Assembly (NCBI RefSeq): GCF_047496725.1
Contig: NC_132975.1
Coordinates: forward strand, 4,392,501-4,456,500
Source of the DNA: Anoplolepis gracilipes
Taxonomy: Eukaryota > Arthropoda > Insecta > Hymenoptera > Formicidae
DNA length: 64,000 bases
Direction of reading: 5' to 3'
The notes beneath the pieces are model-generated. The model made no database searches and was not told where the DNA came from. It was given only the letters and a program-made list of their open reading frames with translations. The position numbers were made by a program, and so were the translations under genes. Positions 1 through 10,803 of the stretch are shown here, one piece after another (positions within the stretch are counted from its first letter, which is position 1; each line of letters opens with the position of its first letter).

Positions 1-2076
1 GCAGGATTCGGAGTGAACCCTCCTTCCAGAAGGAAAGACGCCCCACTTGAGACACCCGTTGAAAAGCCTAACTAACTGACCGGGGATTATTTTACAGGCC
101 GCCTTGAGTACGGCGACCTCGACTAAGTCTAAACCCGGAGCTTTATTATTTTTAAAAGTTTTTACCGCGCGGGCCATTTCTGCCTCCGTGAAGAGAGAGG
201 CGTCGGCTGTATCGGGGGCAACTCTACACGCGTTTCTAATTTCACGCTGTTCGAGCGTGTCTTCTATCTCCTGGTCATCTGGGATGTGCACATCCAGGAG
301 GTAACTAGCGGTCTCCCCTAGTGACTTTGTGGAATATTCACCACACCGGAGTGTGCTTAGCACCCTCTCAACCTGCAGTTTGCTCGCCTGTTGCTTGTAA
401 ACGAAGCCCCAGGGCTCCCGGTTGCCGTGCGATGTGACGAACTTCCGCCAGCTTGCGAGTTTCGCCCGTTTCACCCCCCTACAGTACTGCCTTTGTGAAG
501 AACGATACTCCAGCAGCACCCGGAGGTAAGTAGGGTCCTCTCGCCCTCCCTGAAGGGCACGGCGCAACCTATATACCTGTTTCTTAACTATCGTTAGTTT
601 TTTAGTCCACCACGGGTTGGACTTCCTAAATTTGCGCTTTCTGGGCATTGATGCAGCACAGGTCTCCGTGAGCACCACTGTGAGCGTTTCTGCCATTTTC
701 TCTACTTCTATTGCGGAGCACAGATCGATAGCCTCCAGTTGCGGTCTTGAAAGATCTGTCAGGGTGACAGAGAACCGTTCCCAGTCGGCCCGACTTGTGT
801 CGAACCTCGTGTTCCCAGCGCCCTGATCGGCACCTGACTCTTTCGGCAATCTCAATCTTATGTCCACAGCCCTGTGGTCACTGGTGGTCCAGTCACACCT
901 TACCTTCCAGTCACAGATGAACTTGTTCATGGAGGGCGACGTCAGGGTTACGTCGATGAATGACGAACCCCTTGTCGTCCAAAAGGTGGGCGGCTGTCCA
1001 GCATCGTTGACCACTGACAAGCCAAATGCCCTGATGAGGTCCTCGAATCTGGCACCTCTATCGTCTGTCTCTTGGGGACCCCAGAGTGACGATCGAGCAT
1101 TGGCGTCTACACCTATAATAAGTCTCTCCCCCCTCAGTGAACGAAGCACCGTTTCGAGGTGGCTGAAGTGCTTCTCAATCTCGTCGCTGTACTGGAAGTA
1201 GCACGAGACAACGTAGAAGGAGAAGCTGGGGGCCCGCACTTCCACGCAGACACAATGCGTAGTGCTAAGCTGCGAGACGAAAACCGTATCTAAATTGGGA
1301 TTGCAGATTACCACTGCTGCCCACGGACGTTGTGAGCGCACTGCGGCAACCCTCATCCCTATGCCTAATCCTACGACTTTGTAACCCGAACCTTGTTTCC
1401 CGACGTGTGGTTCCTGCAATACTAAGACGTCAAGTCGCTTTTCGACTACGAGTTGACGTACCTCACCCGTTACTACAGCCGAACATCGCATGTTCAGCTG
1501 CAGCATCCTAACACCCGTGGACGCACTACCTAAGCTAGAGTTTATCCTACCTAATTCCTGTGGCGCCGGGCCACTCGCTGTGTGGGGTGGGGTTGGGTCC
1601 GCGAATCTAACCGTCTTTCGCACCGTTGTCGCAATGTTCGCGGATCTAAGCGCGGGTCTAATCGCGGGCCTAATCGCGGGCTTTTCTATCTCGCGCGCTA
1701 TTTGTTTGACGCCGGTCTCCGATTCTCGCGCTAAATTGACCGACGCCGACCTAATCGTAGTAATGCAACATCGCTCTAATACGACGTACGCGGCTCTAAT
1801 CCCGGTTGCTTCGCGATTAACTAACGCGGTTCTAGCGGCAGGAAGGCCGCAATCTCGGGGCTGTGCGCCATCGCGTATTGTGTCACGGGCCCGCCCGCGC
1901 ACAGCTCGGTGAGGCGCTCTCGAGGAGGCGGAGGCCGCCACCGAGCACGCGGTCGAGCAGACCCGCGACTCAACGACGGAGACACCCCGCGCTTCCCTAC
2001 TCGCGGCCGCGCCAGACCGGAAGCGGTCGGCCAGGCGGGCACTCCTCACCACGTCAAAGATTTTATTGAATTTCAT
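1..2076 (-). CDS. R1-type non-LTR retrotransposon, endonuclease and start of reverse transcriptase (partial)
   Basis: I translated the minus strand by hand. One frame is open from a TAG at 2209-2211 to the left window edge. An ATG at 1506 opens an APE-type endonuclease, starting MLQLNMRCSAVV and followed by LVLQEP. Further on come GVDANARSSLWG, FIDVTLTSP and TSDHRAV, which are the catalytic-site motifs of this family. A WWTK motif and the RT entry motif NNKAPGLD follow. This arrangement is typical of ORF2 in R1-clade elements, which nick DNA and reverse-transcribe at the nick. Near position 28 the expected Trp-Lys-Glu-Gly-Ser-Leu reading lies in another frame, so one base is probably missing. 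The frame also extends upstream of the endonuclease to an ATG at 2076 as an Arg/Ala-rich stretch I do not recognise. It could be an ORF1 remnant or a fused leader. The rest of the RT lies outside the window. Confidence 0.8.
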   Translation of the reverse strand, partial: MKFNKIFDVVRSARLADRFRSGAAASREARGVSVVESRVCSTACSVAASASSRAPHRAVRGRARDTIRDGAQPRDCGLPAARTALVNREATGIRAAYVVLERCCITTIRSASVNLARESETGVKQIAREIEKPAIRPAIRPALRSANIATTVRKTVRFADPTPPHTASGPAPQELGRINSSLGSASTGVRMLQLNMRCSAVVTGEVRQLVVEKRLDVLVLQEPHVGKQGSGYKVVGLGIGMRVAAVRSQRPWAAVVICNPNLDTVFVSQLSTTHCVCVEVRAPSFSFYVVSCYFQYSDEIEKHFSHLETVLRSLRGERLIIGVDANARSSLWGPQETDDRGARFEDLIRAFGLSVVNDAGQPPTFWTTRGSSFIDVTLTSPSMNKFICDWKVRCDWTTSDHRAVDIRLRLPKESGADQGAGNTRFDTSRADWERFSVTLTDLSRPQLEAIDLCSAIEVEKMAETLTVVLTETCAASMPRKRKFRKSNPWWTKKLTIVKKQVYRLRRALQGGREDPTYLRVLLEYRSSQRQYCRGVKRAKLASWRKFVTSHGNREPWGFVYKQQASKLQVERVLSTLRCGEYSTKSLGETASYLLDVHIPDDQEIEDTLEQREIRNACRVAPDTADASLFTEAEMARAVKTFKNNKAPGLDLVEVAVLKAACKIIPGQLVRLFNGCLKWGVFPSGRRVHSESC

Positions 2077-2208
2077 TGTGATTCCCACGAGTACGGTGGA
2101 AGGGGTGGTCGAGCGACGTAGAGCCACCTTTACGCCGCCAAGCCTAGATACACCGGGAGGACGGCAGGTACCCCGGGACGGACCGTTCGCGACCGCGACA
2201 TTTTTCGT

Positions 2209-3387
2209 CTACGCGATCATGCAGACCCTAAGCACGGTTCCTAACACCTTAGTCTTTAGACGTTATGCGGACCCGACCTCGACGAAAGCGACCGCGACGA
2301 CAACGACGACCTAACGACCGCCCTAGCCGACGAAGCCACAGACGGCAACATCCAAAACCCGATTGTACCTGAAAATAAAGTTCCTGAAAATAAATGGAAA
2401 ATTAATCACACGCACACACACACTCACACGTGGGAGTCACTGGGATCGGGGTGGTCCCCGCCTCTGGCCCAGCGGGTGACTGAGTCACCCATCCAGTCCT
2501 TCGGGCGAGGGTCCCGACCGGCTCCCACTTTTCCCCACTGAGGGACGCTTCACGGCAGGAGCACCCACCGCTCCGCACCCTCATCCCGCGGGAGCACCCG
2601 CATGAAATTAGGAGGGAAAAAAAAAAAAAAAAAAACGGGGGGGACGGCCGTAGACCGTCTGAACAACGCACGAAGTGCGCTTGCCACATAAGAGCCATTC
2701 GTTCAGCAAGCTGACACCGACTCGTGGCAATGCTGTTTGGGCACGTTGGCTTCACCTTTCGGTTACTAGGCCCCCTCACCACGTCAAGGTGTGCCCACGA
2801 GGGGGATTTTGATTGATCAATCAAATATTTTGAAACATCTGACGTGTCTGCTGGATCGCAATCATATTATCATATAAAAACATTAGAAATTCTTTACTCA
2901 ACAGCCAATTGCCAACGCGAGTTTTGATTGGCTTTTGCTGTTTGCTTTCTGTTTTTCTGCCAAAGCGTGAATCAGCCTTAAAAGAATTTGGAATTTTACC
3001 GCACATGATTTTTTTTATTTTTCGGATAAACTATGGACCTCCAAACGTTGTAAAGAATTTATTCGTGACCACCTAACGATTCTGCATCGAATAAATTCTT
3101 GTTTAACTCGATTGGGCGAAAAATAAAAATGTTTGGCAAACTTTACATCGAAATTTTAATTATTTAATTAAAAAAAAACGATGAACCTTCAGACGTTTTA
3201 ATTAGACTTCCGATCATCTCCACACGATTTCCAAACAATTAGTTAATTTTAATTATAAAAAAATCAAAGTGGTTCGGCTAACTTTACGGAGCTACGTGTT
3301 CCGCGGCTACGAAGCGACTCCTTTGACAGTCATTTCCATCCTCCTATGTTGGTGTGCGTGCGCCCTACTGATCTAAAACACAGTATA
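2209..3387. other. Unassigned stretch upstream of the R1-type element
   Basis: No gene is supported. From 2404 to 2430 there is a short CA-rich tract, then a GC-rich block to about 2815 with a run of about 19 A at 2619. It could be the 5' leader of the R1-type element or part of a second one. The 12-base string TCACCACGTCAA occurs at about 2046 and about 2777. From 2820 to 3387 the sequence is AT-rich with no recognised content. Confidence 0.4.
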
Positions 3388-4150
3388 CAGAGTGATCCCA
3401 GACTTACCGAATCACCTGTTAATGGTGGATTCCTGAGGTCATTTAAAGACGAAAATCCTAATACCAAATTTCGAGGCTACAATAATTTTCAAATGGTAGG
3501 AGTTTAAAGTTGACCAATTAACATGACAAAACTTCGCGCGCTCAGGCACGTCTCATATTAAAAGTGCCACCGCACTAAATTTAATTATCAACATTGAAAT
3601 ATTGATAAATTATGTATTTAATTTATTGTTAAGTTATTGTTATGTGTAATTTATTATTATTAAAATAATTTTATAAATTTATCTCCTTCATGTGCGGTTT
3701 ATAAATTTCGGTATTAGAATATCTTCGCAATGACAGAAAATCCTCATAACCACCCAATTAAATTCAATGTCGATGTTGCGCGCGGAATTACAAGGATTTT
3801 CTGTCATTGCGGAGATATTCTAATACCGAAATTTATTAACCGCACATGAAGGAGATAAATTTATAAAATTACTTTAATAACAATAAATTACTACATAACA
3901 ATAACTTAACAATAAATTAAATACATAATTTATCAATATTTCAATGTCGATAATTAAATTTAGTGCGGTGGCACTTTTAATATGAGACATGCCTGAGCGC
4001 GTGAAGTTTTGTCATGTTAATTGGTCAACTTTAAACTCCTACCATTTGAAAATTATTGTAGCCTCGACATTTTGGTATTAGGATTTTCGTCTCTAAATGA
4101 CCTCAGGAATCCACCATTAACAGGTGATTCGGTAAGTCTGGGACACCCTG
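3388..4150. repeat. Palindromic foldback element, CAGGGTG-type ends
   Basis: Two arms of about 370 bases are near-perfect reverse complements around a short centre at about 3760-3795. The left end reads CAGAGTGATCCCAGACTTAC and the right end GTAAGTCTGGGACACCCTG. TA lies on both outer sides, as expected for target duplication by Tc1/mariner-type elements. There is no coding capacity. At least nine other elements in the window have related ends. Confidence 0.8.
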
Positions 4151-4208
4151 TATAGTATATAGTAGCGCAACTCTGACAATTTCAGCGTACCTGAAAAATG
4201 AAACCAGA

Positions 4209-5060
4209 AATAAGTTGGCGCTGGAAGTTTATATTTTTTAATAAATTATAGCTCAAACAATTTCTTCTTCTTTGCTCCCTTAGAATTTGTAATTGCTCCA
4301 TTATTAATCCATAAATAAAATATTTTATAAAATATTTACAAAAAATGTAAAACTAGTAACTTTTACAAAAAACATATTTCTAATAGTTTTCCGTATTTAA
4401 AAACAGCATAAAACGATTGCTCCTTGATTGCTCTTTATTACTTTACCGTAACATTTATGATTTAAAGCATTATTAATAAATAATTAACAAATTATTAATT
4501 GGACAAGTGACAACGGCGCCTCCTATCGGCCACCGATCGGAACTACAGGGCTCAACAGTGGGATTATTGTTTATAATTATACCTCAAAGAATTTAACAAT
4601 GATTTTTCGATAGAATGATTGCTCCACGGTTTCCTTATTAGAAAATTCAATTGCTTCGCTTGTAGCATTACTTTTTCCGATGCAGTAACTAAAGAACTAA
4701 ACACTTTTTTGGAAATATACATTTATCAACGTTTTTTTGGCATAATTTGATTTTATAATTTTATAAAATATTAAAATATTAATGCACATCAATGTAAATT
4801 ATTAAGTTAGGTTTAGAGTTTAATTCATTGTAAACCTATTGTAAACCGGATTTTATGATTGTACATATAATCTAAAGCGTAATCTACAATGAGACTTTAA
4901 GACGTAAGACTTAAGAAATTAACCAATCACAATTGAGTTTAGAAAAGAATCATGAGTATAGGCTATAGCACACGGATTTCCATAAAACATAGCCATAATA
5001 CATAACATAAGCTCAAGAACCAATCAGATAGTCGTTTTAGATTTAATATGCTAAAGAAAC
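4209..5060. repeat. Left terminal inverted repeat of the Harbinger element
   Basis: The reverse complement of 18539-18655 matches the outer 120 bases, and that of 14640-15293 matches the remainder. Landmarks are ATTATAGCTCAAAC near 4245 and GACTTTAAGACGTAAGACTT near 4893. About 850 bases is long for this superfamily, whose inverted repeats are usually tens of bases. Confidence 0.75.
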
Positions 5061-5264
5061 AGAAAATTAGTAAAAACTTAAACATAAGAAAAATTTCAAT
5101 CAATAGAAATTTTTTCAATCAATAGAAACGTACACGAAATCTGTAGATGTGTAAGATGGTGGTCATATGATTGTGGCACATCTATGTTCTATCTGATCAA
5201 TGATGAAAAAAAGAAAAAGAAAAAGTGATATACATATATATGTCATCTGATTGTTGATTAAAAA

Positions 5265-6670
5265 ATGGGAGATCATAATACTTATTGTTCTGATAATTTT
5301 TTGAAGTCCTCTGAATTTATAGAGGATAAAAATTGTGAAGGACTTGATGCAACCATTAATTATGAAAAAGATACCTTATTAATTGATTTAATCAAAAGTT
5401 AGCCTCATCTTTACGACAAAACTTTAAAAGATTATCGAGATCAATTAATGAAAGAAAATTCGTGACTTGAAATTGCAGAACTAATGCAATTATCAGGTAA
5501 ATATTTTTTTCCATGTAAATATTTTATTTAATTTTTACTGAATTTTTTATTACTAAAATGAAGTTCTTTTTATTCATGTTGATCAAAGTAACAGTATTTC
5601 TAATCTTGTTTCTAATTTTTTATGAGAGAAACCGAAACTTGTTTATAATAAGAGTAGTTTCAACTTGATAGATCGATTTTAACATTCAGAATATTTTTAT
5701 TGCAATGATTAATAAATTAAAGATTCAATTAACATTTTTATAATTTTTAAGTGAACCAATGTCAACTTAGATGGACTCGTTAAGAGAAAGATATTCAAAG
5801 GAAAGAAAACAAAGGCAAAATAAGGCAAAAAGTGAGAGTGGAAAATCAAATCGAGTAGTATGGCCACTATATGAGAGTATGAAGTTTTTTGAAAAACATA
5901 TATCAAAAAGAAAGTAAGTTAATGCAATTTCGTAATGCAATTTCGTAATGCAATTTTGTTATTGACTCGCATCTGTTTTAAAATGAAAATAATTCAATCA
6001 ATTTAATTAAAAATCCATTTAACATTGCTCTTTGTGCATTCTCAATCACAACATGACTTGAAATTAAACATTTTTCATTGCAGCACATACAGCAATCTAT
6101 CATAACAAATAATAAACGATAAAGAAACATATCGAGTTGCTCACAAAACATTCTAAGCTTAGAGAGTTCACAGAATACTTCAGCAAGGATGTCATCTCCT
6201 AATTCTGTAGTTTCTTTAAATGGAAATCAACAACACTCATTATTTAGTGCAACAAATCCATATATTATGAAGCCTATATCAACACCTCAGCAAACATGTA
6301 CATCTACACCTACACCAACATCCACTGCTTTTGAAGTACCTGCAACAATAGAAAGAAATCCATCCATATTTTCGATAGAACCTTTACATGGATCTAAATC
6401 ACTAGCTGAAACTAATACAAACCGTGACAAATGTTTTATGTCTATAAGAAACAGCGAAAGTTAGAGTCAGAGAAAATAGAAGAAACTCTGTTAACGTTGA
6501 CAACTCAACTATCTGATAAAATAAATAATCCTCATCTGGTTGCAAAATTAAAAATTGAAAACATCAAAGATGTTGATGATAAATTTGCAGATTTCATAGC
6601 AGCAGAATTACGTAAAAAAAAAAAAGAGAAAAAACGAATAATTGATATATTATGGACTACGGAGAATTGA
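5265..6670 (+). pseudogene. MADF-domain accessory protein of Harbinger, broken
   Basis: Exon 1 starts at ATG 5265 and ends at a GT donor after 5496. It holds the start of a MADF DNA-binding domain (LLIDLIKS, HLYDKTLKDYRD). Two in-frame stops fall where the family has Tyr/Trp: TAG after IKS and TGA after ENS. A second block at 5770-5910 continues the domain (MDSLRERYSKERKQRQNKAK, then VVWPLYESMKFFEKHI). The third part, 6189-6670, has a Ser/Thr/Pro-rich linker and a Lys-rich end with a BESS-like stretch (FADFIAAELRKKKKEKK). The last two segments overlap in different frames near 6431-6464, so a frameshift or intron boundary lies there. In Harbinger elements this protein brings the nuclease to DNA and into the nucleus (family knowledge). 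Confidence 0.7.
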
Positions 6671-7710
6671 TATGGTTTGTCAAATTTTTGTTAAATTTTT
6701 CAAATTTTATACAAAATAATATATTTTTTTATAGCATTTTTGTGTAAACAATGTCATTGAAAAAAACATTTTTTTTACTTATTCTTACATTTTACATACG
6801 TATCAAAAATTTAATAAATATTTTGTTGATTATTTTCTCACATATAAGAGAATTGCTATATAGCGTTAACTTTATTATATATTTTTTTAAATAATATAGA
6901 AAATGAGCGAATCAAACTATGTATGATTTTGGTTCTAAATCTTATATTTCTCAATAATGCGTACGATATATGTTTCTTGATGTAACCATTTTCAGTATAG
7001 TGTTTTAAATTATAGCAAGTTTAATTGATACGAAATTGATTAATGATCAATAACAGCTATTTCTTTGAAAAAAATAAATCATTGATCGATCCTGGATCGA
7101 TCAAATCTGCTAAATTCAAAAACGCTAAAAGTCAAAACGGACGAAAAATTATATATACATTACTAAACATTTATTATGCATTTTGTTAATTACATTTTTT
7201 TTATGATTAGCGATATTTTTATTGACAATAAGACTACTCGCGCAGCGTTAAGCGTATTTCTTTTAAAATGTACTTAATGATTGATTTCATATATGAAATG
7301 TTCCATAAAATCATTACAATGTGATAAGAAATTATAAATATTTTTATTTTATAAAATATTATTTTTTTTATTGAGAGAACACTTATGTTGAAAGAAATGT
7401 ATAAAAATAATTTTATTTTTTAAATTTATTTATCATTAAATATAAGTTTATATGGAACATTTGTAAATTGCTTTTGATATTAATAGTTTATTTAAATCTA
7501 TCTAGTATGTGTTATATGGAATGTACGTGCAAATAATCCTAGTCATTAATTTGCCTAAGTATAGAATTATTAATATTGTACTTAACATGCAAGTTAATAT
7601 GTATTTCATCAAACATTGTATGAGATATTTAACAAATATATACACATACATATTACATTACATCTTTATAAAATAAGTCATTTCTTGATTTGCGTGCATT
7701 GCACTTGTAT
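6671..7710. other. AT-rich interior of the Harbinger element
   Basis: This is the space between the converging MADF and nuclease genes. It is very AT-rich with no open frame of note. It would hold the 3' ends of both transcripts. I see nothing else in it. Confidence 0.5.
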
Positions 7711-8998
7711 TTAAATTTCGTCCCGATTTTGTTCTCTTTGTACATAATCATGATGCCAAGGAATTTCTCTGGCTGGAGTCAAAAAATAATTTGCTGATGT
7801 TTTTCGTTGTGCATATGCTTCCATTGTTGCTCGATGAGCATTAGTTGGCACCATATTTCGAAGAGACATATCATTAATCTCTCACCAAGCACCATTTATT
7901 ATTTCTTCATTGTTATTTTCACCATCAACATAGTTCGGAGGACAGTAAAATCTATTCATTGGAGTTTGTTGGTCATCTATACTTTTTAAGAAATTATAGA
8001 AGCATACTGTGCTCAAAATTATTTTGTCAACAGTCTTAGGATGCATACATATGGATTAACGCAGAACTCTCCAACGCGATACCAGGATTCCAAAAGCATT
8101 TTCGATCGTTTGTCGTGCACGAGATAATCTATAATTAAAAATTTTTTTCTTTTTATTTAAGTTTGTACCTGGATAAGGTTTCATTAAATTTTTTAACAAA
8201 GGAAATGCATCATCTCCAACAAAAAAAATTAGTTGATTTATCATACCCTGGTAGTTTTACTGCTTCTTTTGGCAAATTCAACCTTTCTTCTTTCAATAAT
8301 TTTCCAAACTGAGATTCAAAAACACCAGTATCATTTTGACTTCCGTATGCTCCGACATCTATTAAGCTAAATTTATAATTATAATCACATGCAGCCATCA
8401 ATACCATACTAAATGTTTTTTTATAATAAAAAAATAAACTACCAGATCGTGGAGGCGCTTGAATTACGCAATGTTTGCCATCAATTGCACCTACACAATT
8501 TGGAAAATTCTATTTATCAAGAAATCCTGCACTAAATCTCTTGTAATCTGCTTCTACAGGAGGTGAAACAAATTGATGAAACAAAACTTCCACGATAGCT
8601 CTAGTTGTTTTTTTGATGATATTATATGTTGTAGATTTTCCGATACAGTATGCTAATGCTACAGATAATATTTGATCCCCAGTCGTCAAGTATCGAAGAG
8701 TCAAAGACAAACGTAATTCAGGAGAAAGAGCTCTCTAATTATGTTTCTGGAGTTTTGGAGCTATCATTTCCAGTAATGTGTAAAAAGTATCCACTGTCAT
8801 TCTTGTATATCGAAAAAACGTAACAGTATCATCTTTTAACTCTTGAAATAATCTTTCAAAGTCTCCTTGATAAAACCGATTTTGATTTATCGGTCTCACC
8901 CATCACCTTCGGCGTTGTCTTTTCTACCATCTAATGACCAACGTACTCCATTGTATAAATTGCAAAAGAAAATCAGAATCTTCCCATATATCATCCAT
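7711..8998 (-). pseudogene. PIF/Harbinger DDE nuclease, broken
   Basis: The gene reads from ATG 8998 to TAA 7711-7713. In order: an N-terminal helical part (GDFERLFQELKDD, FFRYTRM); LRYLTTGDQ and YCIGKSTTYNI; VGAIDGKHC with the first catalytic Asp; LIDVGAYGSQNDTGVF with the second Asp; and RQTIENAFGILVSRWRVLR with the Glu. This order identifies the DDE_Tnp_4 / HARBI1-like nuclease. Breaks: a TAG at about 8505, where the family has Trp before NFPNC; a frameshift near 8220-8240, between PGYDKSTN and VGDDAFPL; stops in the first 40 codons and after WRVLR; and further stops in the tail. The readable C-terminal tail (FYNFLKS to QREQNRDEI) supports the end chosen. Cutting and pasting at TTA-type targets is the family role. 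This copy cannot make the full protein. Confidence 0.85.
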
Positions 8999-9426
8999 TG
9001 CTACAAAATAAACAAAATATTAATATAATTTTTTTCTTACTTTTTTAATTATCAATATTTTTCTAATATATTTTTAGTAGAGTACGTAAATTACTTTTAT
9101 TTTTATATTCATTTTATATATAATTGGCGTTAAAAAATATTTTCCAATTATTTATACAGAAAATTTTGATTAATAATTTACCTTAAAACATATAATTAAT
9201 GTTATATATAATATTATATATATATAATTATTGTTATGTATATTTTATAAAATTAAATATGAGCTTAATATTACATATAATAAATAGATAAATAAGAGGC
9301 AATAGGAGCGAGGAGATTTAATTGAAAATATAGGTTTTTTTACTTTACAAATTTAGGTAATATGTCAAATAGTATATTGATATTGATACATTGGTGAATA
9401 TATTAACGGATATAGTTATCTAGAAA

Positions 9427-9465
9427 GCGTACGTTTTGATCCAAATTTCGGATCCTCTTCAGCGC
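9427..9465 (-). ncRNA. Hammerhead-ribozyme-like motif, left arm of the PLE composite
   Basis: On the minus strand it reads GCG, CTGAAGA, a stem-loop with GATCC/GGATC, then AAAACGTACGC. GCG pairs with CGC (stem I), CTGANGA is the conserved core, and AC/GT forms a two-pair stem III before the GTA cleavage triplet. The core GAAA is AAAA here, which should abolish or weaken cleavage. Confidence 0.6.
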
Positions 9466-10109
9466 AACAATGAAAAAGAAACGAGTAATTTATGTGTAAT
9501 TAGGAGTCGAATGTCTCGAACGCATCGCGTGGAAAAAACGCAAGAAGAGTGTAATCAAAAAATCAATACGCAATTGCGTGATCGAGCCGCACGATAATAT
9601 TAATCCGCTGTGTATTATATCGCATGCACACTAACATAATTAAATCGGTTGTTATATTATTATATTATATGAACCGGTTAACGTTCTTTCATCTGTATAA
9701 ATGGTGTCTACATTCTATTTTTTGTTCTTAATCTCAAAGCTGATTTAGTGGGTGATGGTTTGTTTTTCAAAAATGCTTGATTCTTTTTTTCACGGCTCCC
9801 ATATTATTCCCGTTAAGTATTTCTCGATGGTTTCCAAACCGCGAGGCGTACAGTTAGATCGATGAAAATAAATTTTATATTAATAAATTAAATACAATAA
9901 ATATTTGGTTACAATTGATGGTTCGTCGACTACCTTATCTATATAATTTATAAACTTGATTTAACTTAGAAAAAATGCTTACAGGAAGTAGATTCACCAT
10001 ACACGTGTTTTTTTGGAAACTGTCTCGCACTGATATTTCGCGTGTAGCTATAACGGAGGATCAGGTGGTAATGCGATCAAGGGCGAAAAATACATTTCGA
10101 GAGAAGTCG

Positions 10110-10770
10110 TTAGTTAGGTGACATTAGATCTTCGGCAGTTTGTTTATAATCTTCGTAAATAGCTGGTAAACATTCTGTGTCTGTTTGTAGATTTATGCTG
10201 TTTGTTTGTCGTTTAATGTGTAACATTTCCGATATCAGTCTTTTTGTATAAAAAGGCTCATTGTCCAGAATTTGTACATTATCCCAGTCGAAGTCATGAT
10301 TGTAAGTTAAGCGGTGGTCAGTGATAACAGATTTGTTATTATTGGGCCTGTTTATGTTGGTCTTGTGTTCGTTTATTCTGGTCTTTAATTTTCTGCTCGT
10401 TTGACCAACATATGATGTATTGCAGTTTAAGCAATTAATTTTATAGACTACGTTTGTTTTCATGGGATTTGGGATCGGGTCTTTATGAGCCTTGATAAAT
10501 TTATTGTTTTTGTTTATGCTGTAACAGGATAGTTTAACGTCAACATCTTTTAGAGCATTCTTTATTTGTTCCCTTACCGAATGTAAATACGGAATTGTAA
10601 AATGAGTTATTTTTTGAGGCTGGGGATTCTCTATTAATTAATCTTTTATTAATTAAATATTTGATACGTTTGTTCATTGTTGTGAAAATGAAATCGATTG
10701 GATAGGAGTTATCTGTTAAAATATTTATAACAAATTTAAAATCCTTTATATGTAATATTAAGGAGCTCAT
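10110..10770 (-). pseudogene. PLE GIY-YIG endonuclease fragment, inverted copy
   Basis: The minus-strand segments 10770-10540 and 10463-10110 match the C-terminal third of the plus-strand PLE at 12840-13462. Both have KRIKYLINKRLINRESPASK, then VVYKINCLNCNTSYVGQTSR, the Cys-rich GIY-YIG variant of PLEs, then RLISEMLHIKRQTNSINLQT. The two pieces are in different frames. The reverse transcriptase domain is absent, so this is a 5'-truncated inverted copy. Confidence 0.85.
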
Positions 10771-10803
10771 TCTTAATTTTATTAAATTAACGCGGGCGAA
10801 AAA

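Noticed and set aside
104..1912. Plus-strand frames at the left edge
   Set aside because: They are antisense shadows of the R1-type minus-strand frame, which carries the recognisable endonuclease and RT motifs.
2402..2824. 140-codon minus-strand frame
   Set aside because: It runs through a poly-T and CA tract and has no recognisable domain.
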